Program-made: the position numbers and the translations under genes
The notes under the pieces: model-generated
The model's database searches: none
Told to the model about the DNA's origin: nothing
Seen by the model: the letters and a program-made list of their open reading frames with translations, nothing else
NCBI GenBank assembly: GCA_023554445.1
Contig: JAMJQQ010000124.1
Location: forward strand, 15,270 to 79,269
Direction of reading: 5' to 3'
Origin: Carthagonibacter metallireducens
GTDB lineage: Bacteria > Gemmatimonadota > Gemmatimonadetes > Palauibacterales > Palauibacteraceae
Length of the DNA: 64,000 nucleotides
In this document: in pieces, positions 1-7,479 of the stretch
Numbering within the stretch: position 1 is the first letter of the stretch
Layout of the letters: every line of letters starts with the position of its first letter

Positions 1-769
1 CGCGGAGCGTGACGTACGTGTCACCGGTCTCGGAGATATCCGCCCAGGGGGACCACAACACAATCGCCGCGGGCATCTCCATACCGAGGTCGCGCATTTT
101 GAGCGTAACACCCGCCGCGAGGCCACCACCCGCCGAGTCACCATAAAGGATGATGTCGTCGCCCGTGAAGCCCTGCCCGGCCAGCGCCTTGAAGACACTG
201 ATGACCTCGTCGGTCGTCGCCTGCCACTTGGAATGCGGCGCGAGAGTGTAGTTCACCGCAATGACGCGCAGACCGGTTTCTGCGGCGAAGAACATGGCCG
301 ACTCGATCACGGCCTTGGCCGAGTTCAGCACGTATGCTCCGCCGTGAACGTAGACGGCGATCTGGTCCGTGCTTGCAAGATCCGACGGCGTCACCACGAC
401 CACGGGAATGCCGGCGATTTCGGTTTCCTCGTAGGTCACGCCAAACGCCGCAGCCTTTTCGTCTGCTTTGGGTTCTTTCGCCTCGTCGTTGGCGGCCTGC
501 ACTGCTTTCCAACCCTCGATGTCATCAGGCGCAGGCATCGGCGTTTCGCGATTTTGACCCTTTTCGGAGAAGAACACACCCCATTCAGGCGAGATCGTCT
601 CGGGGACGCTCGTCCACAAGGGCATTGGGTCCTGCGCGGCCGGTGGGTCGGACCCCTTGCCCGAAGGATCGCCAACCTCCTTCGCATCGGGGGCGCACGC
701 TGCCAGGAGTCCGGCACACAACAAGAGCGCTAATCGTTTCGTTTGGATCTTTATCTCTGTGGCGGTCAT
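1..769 (-). CDS. Alpha/beta hydrolase (HSL/acetyl-esterase type) lipoprotein, partial
   Basis: The gene runs off the left edge; about 256 codons are visible. The N-terminus is a lipoprotein signal: Lys/Arg at residues 8-12, a hydrophobic run, then a lipobox LLAAC with the acyl-acceptor Cys at residue 25. An HGGA oxyanion-hole motif lies at about 142-145 and the nucleophile elbow GDSAG at 210-214, which together are diagnostic of hormone-sensitive-lipase-family carboxylesterases. The catalytic Asp and His would lie beyond the edge. The ATG at 769 is preceded by GGAG eight bases upstream. It is the third gene of the TetR operon, 77 bases after the DUF1254 gene. The expected role is ester hydrolysis at the cell envelope; the substrate is unknown. 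Family assignment is strong. Confidence 0.88.
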   Translation of the reverse strand, partial: MTATEIKIQTKRLALLLCAGLLAACAPDAKEVGDPSGKGSDPPAAQDPMPLWTSVPETISPEWGVFFSEKGQNRETPMPAPDDIEGWKAVQAANDEAKEPKADEKAAAFGVTYEETEIAGIPVVVVTPSDLASTDQIAVYVHGGAYVLNSAKAVIESAMFFAAETGLRVIAVNYTLAPHSKWQATTDEVISVFKALAGQGFTGDDIILYGDSAGGGLAAGVTLKMRDLGMEMPAAIVLWSPWADISETGDTYVTLR

Positions 770-846
770 CTCATCAACTCCGCTTTCGGCGCCTGCCGCG
801 TCTTCATCGCCGCGTCCGGCGCCGGGTTACGTCCATACGCCGTCGA

Positions 847-2367
847 CTACTCCACCAACTCGACCTCACCCGGACGCCAGGTCTTCTCGATCCACGGTTC
901 CAGCGGTCCGTACAGTCGGAGTATGACGAACCAGCCCTTCCCGGGAACGGTTTCGAGCCAGTTGCTCTCGAAGCCCTCGGGTGGCGTAGGTCCGAAGTAG
1001 ATGTCGTACGAACCGTCCGCGTTCTGCCGGAATCCCTCGGTCTGACTGCCTACGCTCGGGAAACTCTGGCTCGTCTGGAGCATGGAGCGGGTCTGGTTGT
1101 CGTAGACGGTGAGGGCCCAGAAATCCTTCGCCGGCGGATCGGCCGGGATGTGGACTTTGTAAGTCTTGGAACCGTCGAGCGGCTGTTTGTTGGAATCCAC
1201 GTAGGCGATGCCGTAGTCCGAGCCCACTCCAGCGATGGTGACGGCCATGGCGGGCGTAACGGCAGTATACGGATAGTGGAACATCACGCGGGCGTCGGAA
1301 TTCATCGTCTGCCCGTCCTGGCCGTTGAAGAAGACGTTCTTGTCCACCCAGCCCATGATCCAGGCGCTGTTCTGACCGGGGTAGAGCTCGATGCCTTTCA
1401 TCGTGCCATCAACCCGGGGATACCAGACGATCGAGCGCGCCGCAGCGTTGGCGATCGCGACCGCGTCGGTCAGTATCTCTTGCATGCGCGCGTCGGGCTC
1501 GAAAGGCCTGCCTTTCTCCATGCCGATGGAGGCAAACAGACCCCGCGTCTCGGGATCCAGCAGCTCCAGTGGCTCCTTCTGGATCACCTCGTTGAGGTGC
1601 TCGTAAAAGGTGTAATCGTTTGCGTGCACGGTATTGAACGCCATGCCGGAGCCGCTGATGAACTCCATCTCCGGTGGGTTGTCCTTCTTGGAGAGCGGGT
1701 AGATACGAAGGTTGTCCGTAACGTTCTTCGTAGCCGCCTCGAGGCCCTCAGCTATGGAGGCCCGCATGAACACCCACACGTCGTACGTCCGGGACTTCAC
1801 CACGAAGTAGCCCGCCGGCACCTCGCCGTCGTAGCCGGGCGGAAGGACGAGATACTTGCCGCCCTTCCCCTTGTCCGGACCGGCCGGGCCCACGTCCTCG
1901 ATGTAACGGAACCAGGCATCGTTGAACGCACCGAGCATGCCTGCTGGAGCCTCGACAACTGTCGGGCCATCACGCTCGAGATCCAGGTTGGGAAGGACGT
2001 ACAGGGTCGAGGTATTCCCGGTCAGGTACAGCGACTGGGAATCCATCAACCGGTCGAAGATCAGCACCTGGTGACTCTCCACCGCGCCCAGGCTGCGAGC
2101 GCCCTTCATCAGCCCCTGCACAGAGGCGCCGGGCATGCTTTTGAGAAAGGCATCGACCCCGCGCATCGTATCGAGATAGTCGTAGACCTTCTCGGCCGTT
2201 TCGGCGGAGGGCGCTCCGTCCAGGTAGTCGAGGGTGCCGATCGAAGTCTATACCTGGTCCGGAGTCGAGATCGACCCCAGGACTTCCTGGCTGACCTGCG
2301 CGCTCGCCGGCAGACACATCAGGTGTGCGGCGACGAGAGACAGGGCAAGCACTCTAAGCGCGTTCAT
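847..2367 (-). pseudogene. DUF1254/DUF1214 exported protein interrupted by an in-frame TAG
   Basis: Read from the ATG at 2367 (GGAG eight bases upstream, 12 bases after the tetR stop), the frame encodes a signal peptide ending at ASAQ and then DUF1254-like sequence. It meets a single TAG at codon 40 (positions 2250-2248). The same frame continues without a shift for another 466 codons to 847 and contains the whole DUF1254 and C-terminal DUF1214 regions (for example WALTVYDNQTRSM and NWLETVPGKGW). Homologues normally read through this point with Glu or Gln. The options are a recent nonsense mutation, a sequencing error, or suppression. Without readthrough, the longest downstream product would start at the ATG at 2166 and lack a signal peptide. 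The function of DUF1254 proteins is not established. Confidence 0.85.
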
Positions 2368-2379
2368 CGGATTACTCCA

Positions 2380-3051
2380 TCAGGTGCGGACGAGGTTCGA
2401 GGAGCCACTTTCGACCCACTCGATTCCGTAAAGCGTGGAAATCCAGATCCTGATCAATGCCTCGCTGACCGGTTCCGGGTCCATTCTCGGGTGCTGCCCG
2501 AACGCGTGGATGAGCGCGGAAGCGTCGAGCCGGTTGAGAGTCACTGCGACGGGGCGAGCTTCGAAGTCGGGAATCAGCCCCTGCGCCTGGTCACCTTCGA
2601 TGCGCTCGGTAACCGTATTGTCGAAACTCTCCATGAACCGGTTCCAGATTGCTTCGAACTGCTCATCGGTGCTGGCCGCGTCGGCAACGGCCCGCAATAA
2701 GGGGCCTCGTTCGTGACCGACGCGCACCAGCCCGCCGAGCCCCTCCCGCAACAGGAGCGTGGGATCGCCGACACCTGCATACCACGGTTTGGTGGCGTCG
2801 ACGATTGCGCCCTGTAGCATTCCCAGCAGGGTTTCCATCACCTCGTGCAGGTCCGTGAAGTGCTGGTAGAACGCCGATCGACTCACATCTGTCGATTCCA
2901 TCAGCCGGCTGATGGTTATGTCGCGAAATGGACGCGACCAGAGGAAGTCCAACGCCGCATTCAGGATGGCGGCCCGCGTGCGTTCGGCTTTACCGACCCG
3001 GGACACGGGTTCCGGTTCTGCGCGCAGAGGTGAAGGCTCGATCTTCGACAT
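2380..3051 (-). CDS. TetR/AcrR family transcriptional regulator
   Basis: A 223-residue repressor-type protein. The N-terminal 20 residues are a flexible leader. A TetR_N helix-turn-helix spans about 22-68, with the recognition helix region around TDVSRSAFYQHF (54-65). The rest is an all-helical ligand-binding domain typical of the family. It is the first gene of a three-gene operon; the DUF1254 gene starts 12 bases after its stop. The promoter just upstream is packed with TGACA/TGTCA arms, which strongly suggests autoregulation. The inducing ligand cannot be read from the sequence; the hydrolase in the operon hints at an ester or hydrophobic compound (inference). Confidence 0.92.
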   Translation of the reverse strand: MSKIEPSPLRAEPEPVSRVGKAERTRAAILNAALDFLWSRPFRDITISRLMESTDVSRSAFYQHFTDLHEVMETLLGMLQGAIVDATKPWYAGVGDPTLLLREGLGGLVRVGHERGPLLRAVADAASTDEQFEAIWNRFMESFDNTVTERIEGDQAQGLIPDFEARPVAVTLNRLDASALIHAFGQHPRMDPEPVSEALIRIWISTLYGIEWVESGSSNLVRT

Positions 3052-3065
3052 GGCGGCCCGTATAG

Positions 3066-3078
3066 TGACAAAGTGTCA
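3066..3078. promoter_or_regulatory. Putative TetR operator O2 (TGACA-N3-TGTCA)
   Basis: A second perfect copy of the palindrome (TGACAAAGTGTCA), centred 42 bases (four helical turns) from O1 and inside the predicted 5' leader of tetR. A single TGTCA arm at 3095-3099 lies between the two. Same arms and same spacing as O1, which argues against chance. Confidence 0.68.
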
Positions 3079-3100
3079 AGAAACACGAACGTACTGTCAA

Positions 3101-3129
3101 ATTATACTGACATGCTGTCAGCTTGTCAA
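3101..3129 (-). promoter_or_regulatory. Perfect-consensus sigma-70 promoter of the TetR operon
   Basis: On the minus strand TTGACA (3129-3124) is followed by exactly 17 bases and then TATAAT (3106-3101), an exact match to the housekeeping consensus in -35, spacer length and -10. Predicted transcription start is near 3094, giving a leader of about 43 bases before tetR. An AT-rich perfect promoter in high-GC DNA suggests tight repression when the inducer is absent. Confidence 0.85.
3108..3120. promoter_or_regulatory. Putative TetR operator O1 (TGACA-N3-TGTCA)
   Basis: Perfect 5-3-5 inverted repeat TGACATGCTGTCA lying entirely in the spacer between the -35 and -10 boxes. An additional TGTCA arm at 3124-3128 overlaps the -35 box, with arm starts 8 bases apart (3108, 3116, 3124). 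Occupancy would directly block RNA polymerase. Assignment to the adjacent TetR protein is inference from position. Confidence 0.7.
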
Positions 3130-3175
3130 GTGAGGGCCGCGCACCAGGGAGGCAGGGAAGAAAGTTCGGTCGGTC

Positions 3176-5137
3176 CTACTCTGTCGTGGCCGGCCCCTCG
3201 ACCGTGGACAGCAGCACGACAGCGTCCTCCGGCTGGAGGTGCAGCTCGACATCCCGGTCCGGGTTGAGCATGAGGCCGGCATCCGGCCCTGCCCGCCGTT
3301 TCAGACCCAGGGCGATCTCGCCCCTGGCGCCGGCCGCACGGTCAATCTCGTCGAAGGTGAGCGGCCCGGTGATGTCCACGTACTGGCTGACCGGCTCGAG
3401 CACGATCTGGGGACCCCAGGGACGCGTGAGCTCGGAAAAGACGGCGGCGAGCTCGCGATTGAGCGCAACCTGCGACAGAAGAAAACTCACGATGGAGCTG
3501 CTCACCACGACGTCGTCGCTCACGTTGTCGAACAGCACGGCGTTGTCCGGATCGAGCATCTCGATGAGGACGTTGGGTCGTCCGGCGCCGGTTGGCAGCA
3601 GGTCCTGCAGCATGAGATACGCTGACGTCGTGGTGGCGTCGGCTTCCTCCTCCACGGACGCTCTCTCGCTCGCGAGGATCAGGATGCTGTCGTACGCGGC
3701 CGGCTCGAGCTGTTCGAGAACGCGAGGGATCCGGAAGTCGGCTTCAACGTGCCGAACCGGCAGGCGCTGGTCCTCGGATTCGTAGTACTGGAGCAATCGC
3801 TCTCGTGTCTCGACGGGGGTCGTGGAGACGACGTCGACCTCGTAGCTGTCGGCGAAATGCCGATCCAGCTCCCACAGCAGGGTCGCGATCTTGCGGCTCC
3901 AGCCGAGGATCAGCGCCCGGCGATGCCCGATCTGCCCCAGGGTCCGGGGCGCTTCCGGTGACATCGGGCAGGCGGGAAGTTCAGTCGCCGACGGGGTCGT
4001 GTCGTCGTATCTATGCGCAACGAAGACGAGCAGCTCATCCGACTCGATTTGCGTATCGGGGCCCGGCGCCAGGTTGGGTGTTCCCTGCCCGGCCGGCGTG
4101 GTGCCAATGAGGATCGCGTTGGGGAAGCGGCGGCGGGCGTCCTCGAACCGTACACCGGCGAACCCGTCGATCGCGCGGACATGGATCGAACTCCCGTCAT
4201 TGAGCGTCAGCAGTTCGGAGTAGACCTTGCAGAGACCGCGCTGCCGCGTGCTCTGGGCAATGATGCGACTTACGATGTCGTCGATGGCGATGATCTCGCT
4301 CTCTCCCTCGTAGGCGCGCCGCGCCGTCGCCACGCGTCTCACGTCGAACAGCTCGGCTACTGCCAGCGGAGGGGTGTCGTCGGTCCGCGAGATGGACAAC
4401 AGTTCTTTGATCGTCCTGGCGTCGACGGCCTCGGGCCGGTCTTCACCGAAATCGGCGCCGGGCAGGATCAGGACCGAGGCGCTGCGGTACGCCACGCGTT
4501 CCAGGTGCTCTGCACGCAGGGCAGAGCCGGAGCGAAGAAAGATGTCGCGGTCCGACCACAGCTCCCCCAGGCGGTCGCGAATTTCCCGCCGATGGCCTTC
4601 GTCGAGATCTTCGACCAGCACGACCACCCTGAGGCTCCTGGCGCCGATGCGGGCGAGGAAGCGCTCGACGCGCCGACGCGAGGCGATCAGGCCGCGCACG
4701 ATGTCCGGGGTCCGTGCCGTCCACCCGAGCACGATCACGTGATCGCGCAGCGCGATGGGCGTGACTCCCGACTCCAGGTGCTCGATCTTCGAGTTCAGCC
4801 ACTGCGTCATGATCGCGACCAGCAGGCCCAGGAACAGGACGTAGCCGAGGACCGTGACGATGGTCGAGATGGTGCGCAGCGTGAGGCCCTCGTCATCCCC
4901 GAGATACCCGGGGTCGCTCAGACGAAGGAACGCCCACCAGATGGCCTCGGAATCGGAAACGTCGGAGACCAGCCAGATAGTCAGAAGGCCTGCGACGAGG
5001 GCCACCAGGGCGATGATGGCCGCCGCCAGTGCCAGCCGGTAGCCGACACCTCGCAAGACGAGGCGTTCGAGTCGAAAGGCGATCCGGTCGCGGACGCGGA
5101 TGCGAGTGGATGGCTCACTGCGTGGCGCTCTGCTCAT
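3176..5137 (-). CDS. CASTOR/POLLUX (DMI1)-like ion channel with tandem RCK domains
   Basis: 653 residues. Two transmembrane helices (about 34-57 and 90-115) flank a pore segment with SDPG at 74-77, resembling the AD(A/S)G filter of plant CASTOR/POLLUX channels and their bacterial homologues. The rest is cytoplasmic: a first Rossmann-like RCK unit begins at HVIVLGW (about 133) and a second at RALILGW (about 410). It would be a ligand- or Ca2+-gated cation channel of the inner membrane. SD GAGGAA lies just upstream of the ATG. It stands alone, ending 47 bases before the tetR promoter. Ion selectivity cannot be inferred. A TrkA-type K+ subunit is less likely because the pore is in the same polypeptide. 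Confidence 0.8.
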   Translation of the reverse strand: MSRAPRSEPSTRIRVRDRIAFRLERLVLRGVGYRLALAAAIIALVALVAGLLTIWLVSDVSDSEAIWWAFLRLSDPGYLGDDEGLTLRTISTIVTVLGYVLFLGLLVAIMTQWLNSKIEHLESGVTPIALRDHVIVLGWTARTPDIVRGLIASRRRVERFLARIGARSLRVVVLVEDLDEGHRREIRDRLGELWSDRDIFLRSGSALRAEHLERVAYRSASVLILPGADFGEDRPEAVDARTIKELLSISRTDDTPPLAVAELFDVRRVATARRAYEGESEIIAIDDIVSRIIAQSTRQRGLCKVYSELLTLNDGSSIHVRAIDGFAGVRFEDARRRFPNAILIGTTPAGQGTPNLAPGPDTQIESDELLVFVAHRYDDTTPSATELPACPMSPEAPRTLGQIGHRRALILGWSRKIATLLWELDRHFADSYEVDVVSTTPVETRERLLQYYESEDQRLPVRHVEADFRIPRVLEQLEPAAYDSILILASERASVEEEADATTTSAYLMLQDLLPTGAGRPNVLIEMLDPDNAVLFDNVSDDVVVSSSIVSFLLSQVALNRELAAVFSELTRPWGPQIVLEPVSQYVDITGPLTFDEIDRAAGARGEIALGLKRRAGPDAGLMLNPDRDVELHLQPEDAVVLLSTVEGPATTE

Positions 5138-5259
5138 GTTTCCTCACGAGCAAGTAGTCGGTCGCGTCCGTGGTGGTTTCAAGAGAAGGATACGGTGCTC
5201 GTGGGGCTCGCGACTAGACGCTCGCTATCGCAGGCGCCTACCACGTGCCGACCTCGGGA

Positions 5260-5478
5260 TCAGGCGGAGACTTCCACGTATGAAGAGCTGCTGTGGGGTT
5301 CGGGAACCGGTTCTCCCTGTTGCTTGAGGCCCGCGACGTGGAGCTCGATCGCCTCACGCATTCTCTGTTCGACCTCGGGCTCAGTTGCACCCGTTGCCAC
5401 GCAGCCAGGAAGGTCCGGCGAGTAGGCCGAGCAACCGGTGCTCGTTCCTTCCATCACGATCAAGTAGCGCTTCGTCAC
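5260..5478 (-). CDS. hicB: HicB family antitoxin
   Basis: A 72-residue protein of the short HicB class, with the partial RNase-H-like fold hallmark YSPDLPGCVATG followed by an amphipathic helix (EVEQRMREAIELHV). No C-terminal DNA-binding domain is visible, so transcriptional autoregulation by this protein alone is doubtful. The GTG start at 5478 overlaps the hicA stop (GTGA). Order is toxin first, antitoxin second, as is usual for hicAB. It would neutralise HicA by direct binding. Confidence 0.9.
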   Translation of the reverse strand: MTKRYLIVMEGTSTGCSAYSPDLPGCVATGATEPEVEQRMREAIELHVAGLKQQGEPVPEPHSSSSYVEVSA

Positions 5479-5660
5479 TTCAGCCCTGCCTGCTTGAGAA
5501 CACTGTTGAGGGTCCCGGCTGCCAGGTCGTCGCTGCTCTTCCCCGCTACCGTGACCGGACCTCGCTTCACCGGAGGTTTGTACTGTCGGTGGCTCCCGCG
5601 GGTCCGCGCAAGGTACCAGCCATCCAGTTCAAGCAGCTTGACTACTTCTCGGAACTTCAA
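5475..5660 (-). CDS. hicA: HicA family mRNA interferase toxin
   Basis: About 61 residues with the HicA double-stranded-RNA-binding fold. The active-site His lies in the RGSHRQY motif, followed by the characteristic TVAGKSSDDLAAGTLNSVLKQAGL tail region. The start taken is TTG at 5660, because family members begin LKFREV and GGAG lies 8 bases upstream; an in-frame GTG at 5699 would add 13 residues. Stop overlaps hicB. It would cleave mRNA when HicB is depleted. The pair sits beside other accessory debris, which suggests horizontal acquisition. Confidence 0.88.
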   Translation of the reverse strand: MKFREVVKLLELDGWYLARTRGSHRQYKPPVKRGPVTVAGKSSDDLAAGTLNSVLKQAGLK

Positions 5661-5786
5661 GTCGAGTGCTCCGCCCCTGGAGAATCGCAACTGGCTCACA
5701 GCTGCGACTCTAGGGGCAAAGCCTCAACATCCTGCCATCCCACCTTTCGGCGACTGAGTCCCTCAGAGGAATTCGCTAGAGCCGCG

Positions 5787-7085
5787 CTACATCTCCCGCA
5801 CCAGACGCACGTAGTTGTAGATCCTGATCGCGTCGCCCTGAGGGCCGTGACCCGTCGGATAGTCGGCCGGATCACCCGCCTTTGGATCACTTCGCTGCGC
5901 CCCCGCCCCGTGCACGTCGACCCAACGGTTCATGTATCCCATCGCCCGCCCGAAGGACACGTAGGCTGCGTAGCCACCCGCGACCTGCGACCAGTTCGCG
6001 TGCGTGGTGCTGGACCAGTACGAGGGGAAGTCCTGCTCACCCGCTTCGTTCGTGATGCCGGTGCTGCTGAACAGCGGATCGATGGCCGCGGAGCCTGTCG
6101 TCCCCGGCGCGCGAGAGTAGTCCAGGATGCTCTGGAGCTCCTTGGCATCGGGCAGTCGCCAGTCGGCGTGGCCCGCATGCTCGAAGCTCTCGGCGTAGGC
6201 GAGCGCCTCCTGCCAGTTCAGCCCCACGCCACTGTCCGTTGCCATCCACATCAGGCCGGTCGCCCGGTCCGTGATCGTGCCGTCGCCGTTGTCCTGGAAG
6301 TCGTTCACCCCGTAGGTCGGATTGCCGCGCACGTAGATGACGAAGAACGTCTTCTCCCGTCCGAACAGAGACAGGCCGTATCCCTTGATGCGTCCGTCGG
6401 CGAAGTTCACGCCGAACAGGGTCGCCTCCCCACCTCCGGTGACGTCCACGTACTCCGTCGACGTGGCATACTGCGCGTCGATGATCCGGTCTCCGGCACC
6501 CGTATCGCCGTAGGCGAAGTCGAAGTAGTCCGTATCGATGAACGGCACCAGCGACGCGGTCGAAGTGCCTTCGTAGCCGCTCGGATCGATGCCACTGAAC
6601 AGGATGAGGGAGTACAGCTCCTTGATCGTGGGCAGCCGCCAGTCGGAGTGGCCCCCAGCGCGGTACGAGGCGGCGCGGGAGGTCGCTTCGGAGTAGGTGA
6701 GCTTGTCGCTCGCATCGATATCCCCGTCCCCGTCCATGTCCGGGCTCTGTGACCACATCAGCCCGGTCACCAGGTCGGTGACGGTGCCGTCGCCGTTGTC
6801 CTGACAGGAGGGAGCGGTCCCCGGATAGTCGGCGTTCTGACCGTGGAAGGCGGCTCCGGCCGCTGGTGCCGGGATCACGTCCCGGTCGTCGTACCAGCTA
6901 TCCTGGTCGGTCCCGACGACCGAGTAGCCGGAGATCGCGGGCAGCGTATCGCTGGACCGGGGCCAGGACCCGGTCCGACGCCGCCCCCGGAGAAGAAGCT
7001 CACGCGCTTCCACGGGAGCGTTGACCTGAGTCCAACCCGTCTCGGGCGGGACGCGGGACAGATCGCCGAGGAGGTGATTGCGCAC
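5787..7085 (-). CDS. DUF1566 (Lcl C-terminal-like) protein, 5'-truncated
   Basis: From about residue 44 the protein is a tandem of two DUF1566 units. Each opens with a D-N-G-D-G-T-(V/I)-T-D-x2-T-G-L-M-W motif and contains a DWRLP signature. The first unit also has a DMDGDGDID calcium-loop-like stretch. Such proteins are normally secreted and start with a signal peptide. Here the first ~43 residues (7085 to about 6957) are Arg-rich, carry no signal, and are exactly antisense to a DUF499 C-terminus. The native 5' end therefore appears to have been lost at a junction near 6955. It may be non-functional; the frame downstream is intact. Confidence 0.65.
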   Translation of the reverse strand: MRNHLLGDLSRVPPETGWTQVNAPVEARELLLRGRRRTGSWPRSSDTLPAISGYSVVGTDQDSWYDDRDVIPAPAAGAAFHGQNADYPGTAPSCQDNGDGTVTDLVTGLMWSQSPDMDGDGDIDASDKLTYSEATSRAASYRAGGHSDWRLPTIKELYSLILFSGIDPSGYEGTSTASLVPFIDTDYFDFAYGDTGAGDRIIDAQYATSTEYVDVTGGGEATLFGVNFADGRIKGYGLSLFGREKTFFVIYVRGNPTYGVNDFQDNGDGTITDRATGLMWMATDSGVGLNWQEALAYAESFEHAGHADWRLPDAKELQSILDYSRAPGTTGSAAIDPLFSSTGITNEAGEQDFPSYWSSTTHANWSQVAGGYAAYVSFGRAMGYMNRWVDVHGAGAQRSDPKAGDPADYPTGHGPQGDAIRIYNYVRLVREM

Positions 7086-7232
7086 CTGGCCGGACTTCAG
7101 GGGGCCGATGTGAGCCTTACGCTCGAGATCGAGGCGCGGGTGCCGGAGGGGGTGCCGGAGAATGTGGTACGAACAGTGACCGAAAACGCGCGGACGCTGA
7201 AGTTCAGTACGCAGGGGTTCGAGGAGGAGTAG
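6954..7232 (+). pseudogene. C-terminal remnant of a DUF499-type ATPase
   Basis: The plus strand reads a Gly/Pro linker, then RFHGSVDLSPTRLGRDAG (about 7006 onward), IAEEVIAHLAGL, LEIEARVPEGVPENVVRTV and ends ARTLKFSTQGFEEE, TAG. As I recall the family, this is the C-terminal ~75 residues of DUF499 AAA+ proteins, which occur with DUF1156 methylases in defence-type islands. Nothing upstream in frame resembles the ATPase core, so this is a fragment joined to the DUF1566 gene. The match is from memory and needs an HMM search. Confidence 0.6.
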
Positions 7233-7262
7233 TATGTGCAGACTGCTACTGCATGGTCCCCT

Positions 7263-7286
7263 GCTCTGCTGAACGCTCTGCTGAAC
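7263..7286. repeat. Perfect 12-bp tandem duplication
   Basis: GCTCTGCTGAAC occurs twice head to tail between the DUF499 remnant and the tRNA-Lys fragment. It is non-coding and may be a small duplication made during rearrangement. Confidence 0.75.
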
Positions 7287-7315
7287 TGGGGCGCCTCATA
7301 GGGACTTCAAAGAGA

Positions 7316-7350
7316 AAGCCCGGTTCCATTAAGCCCACGGAACCGGGCTT
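7316..7350 (-). terminator. Intrinsic-terminator-like hairpin after the tRNA-Lys fragment
   Basis: A 12-bp perfect stem (AAGCCCGGTTCC, 7316-7327, with GGAACCGGGCTT, 7339-7350) and 11-nt loop, followed in the minus direction by TCTCTTT. It lies 27 bases past the truncated tRNA and would have ended the original tRNA transcript. Confidence 0.6.
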
Positions 7351-7376
7351 GGTCTCTCCAGACAGCTAAGGCGTAC

Positions 7377-7416
7377 GATTAAAAGTCCGTTGCTCTGCCA
7401 GCTGAGCTACCCGGTC
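7377..7416 (-). pseudogene. tRNA-Lys(UUU), 5' half only
   Basis: The minus strand gives nucleotides 1-40 of a tRNA: acceptor strand GACCGGG, TA, D-arm GCTC-AGCTGGCA-GAGC, anticodon stem ACGGA, loop CTTTTAA (anticodon UUU), then TC. After that the expected 3' anticodon strand (TCCGT), variable loop, T-arm and acceptor strand are absent: the sequence is TCGTACGCC and no GGTTCGAATCC-like T-arm follows. The gene is broken at about nucleotide 40 and cannot make a mature tRNA. Confidence 0.8.
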
Positions 7417-7479
7417 AGGAAATGCCGAGACCATCGTACATCGTCCCGGCATGTCGCGATACAGCGCACCTCGAACGGC

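Noticed and set aside
2100..2330. Frameshift in the DUF1254 gene
   Set aside because: An alternative-frame ORF covers 1970-2317, but the signal peptide and the body are in the same frame; only the TAG separates them.
334..2700. Plus-strand open frame of about 788 codons opposite the hydrolase and DUF1254 genes
   Set aside because: The opposite strand carries a lipobox, HGGA/GDSAG motifs and DUF1254 similarity; this frame has none.
7316..7416. Intact or intron-containing tRNA-Lys
   Set aside because: No T-arm or acceptor 3' strand occurs downstream, and the interval is too short and unstructured for a group I intron. The hairpin at 7316-7350 has no TTC-loop.
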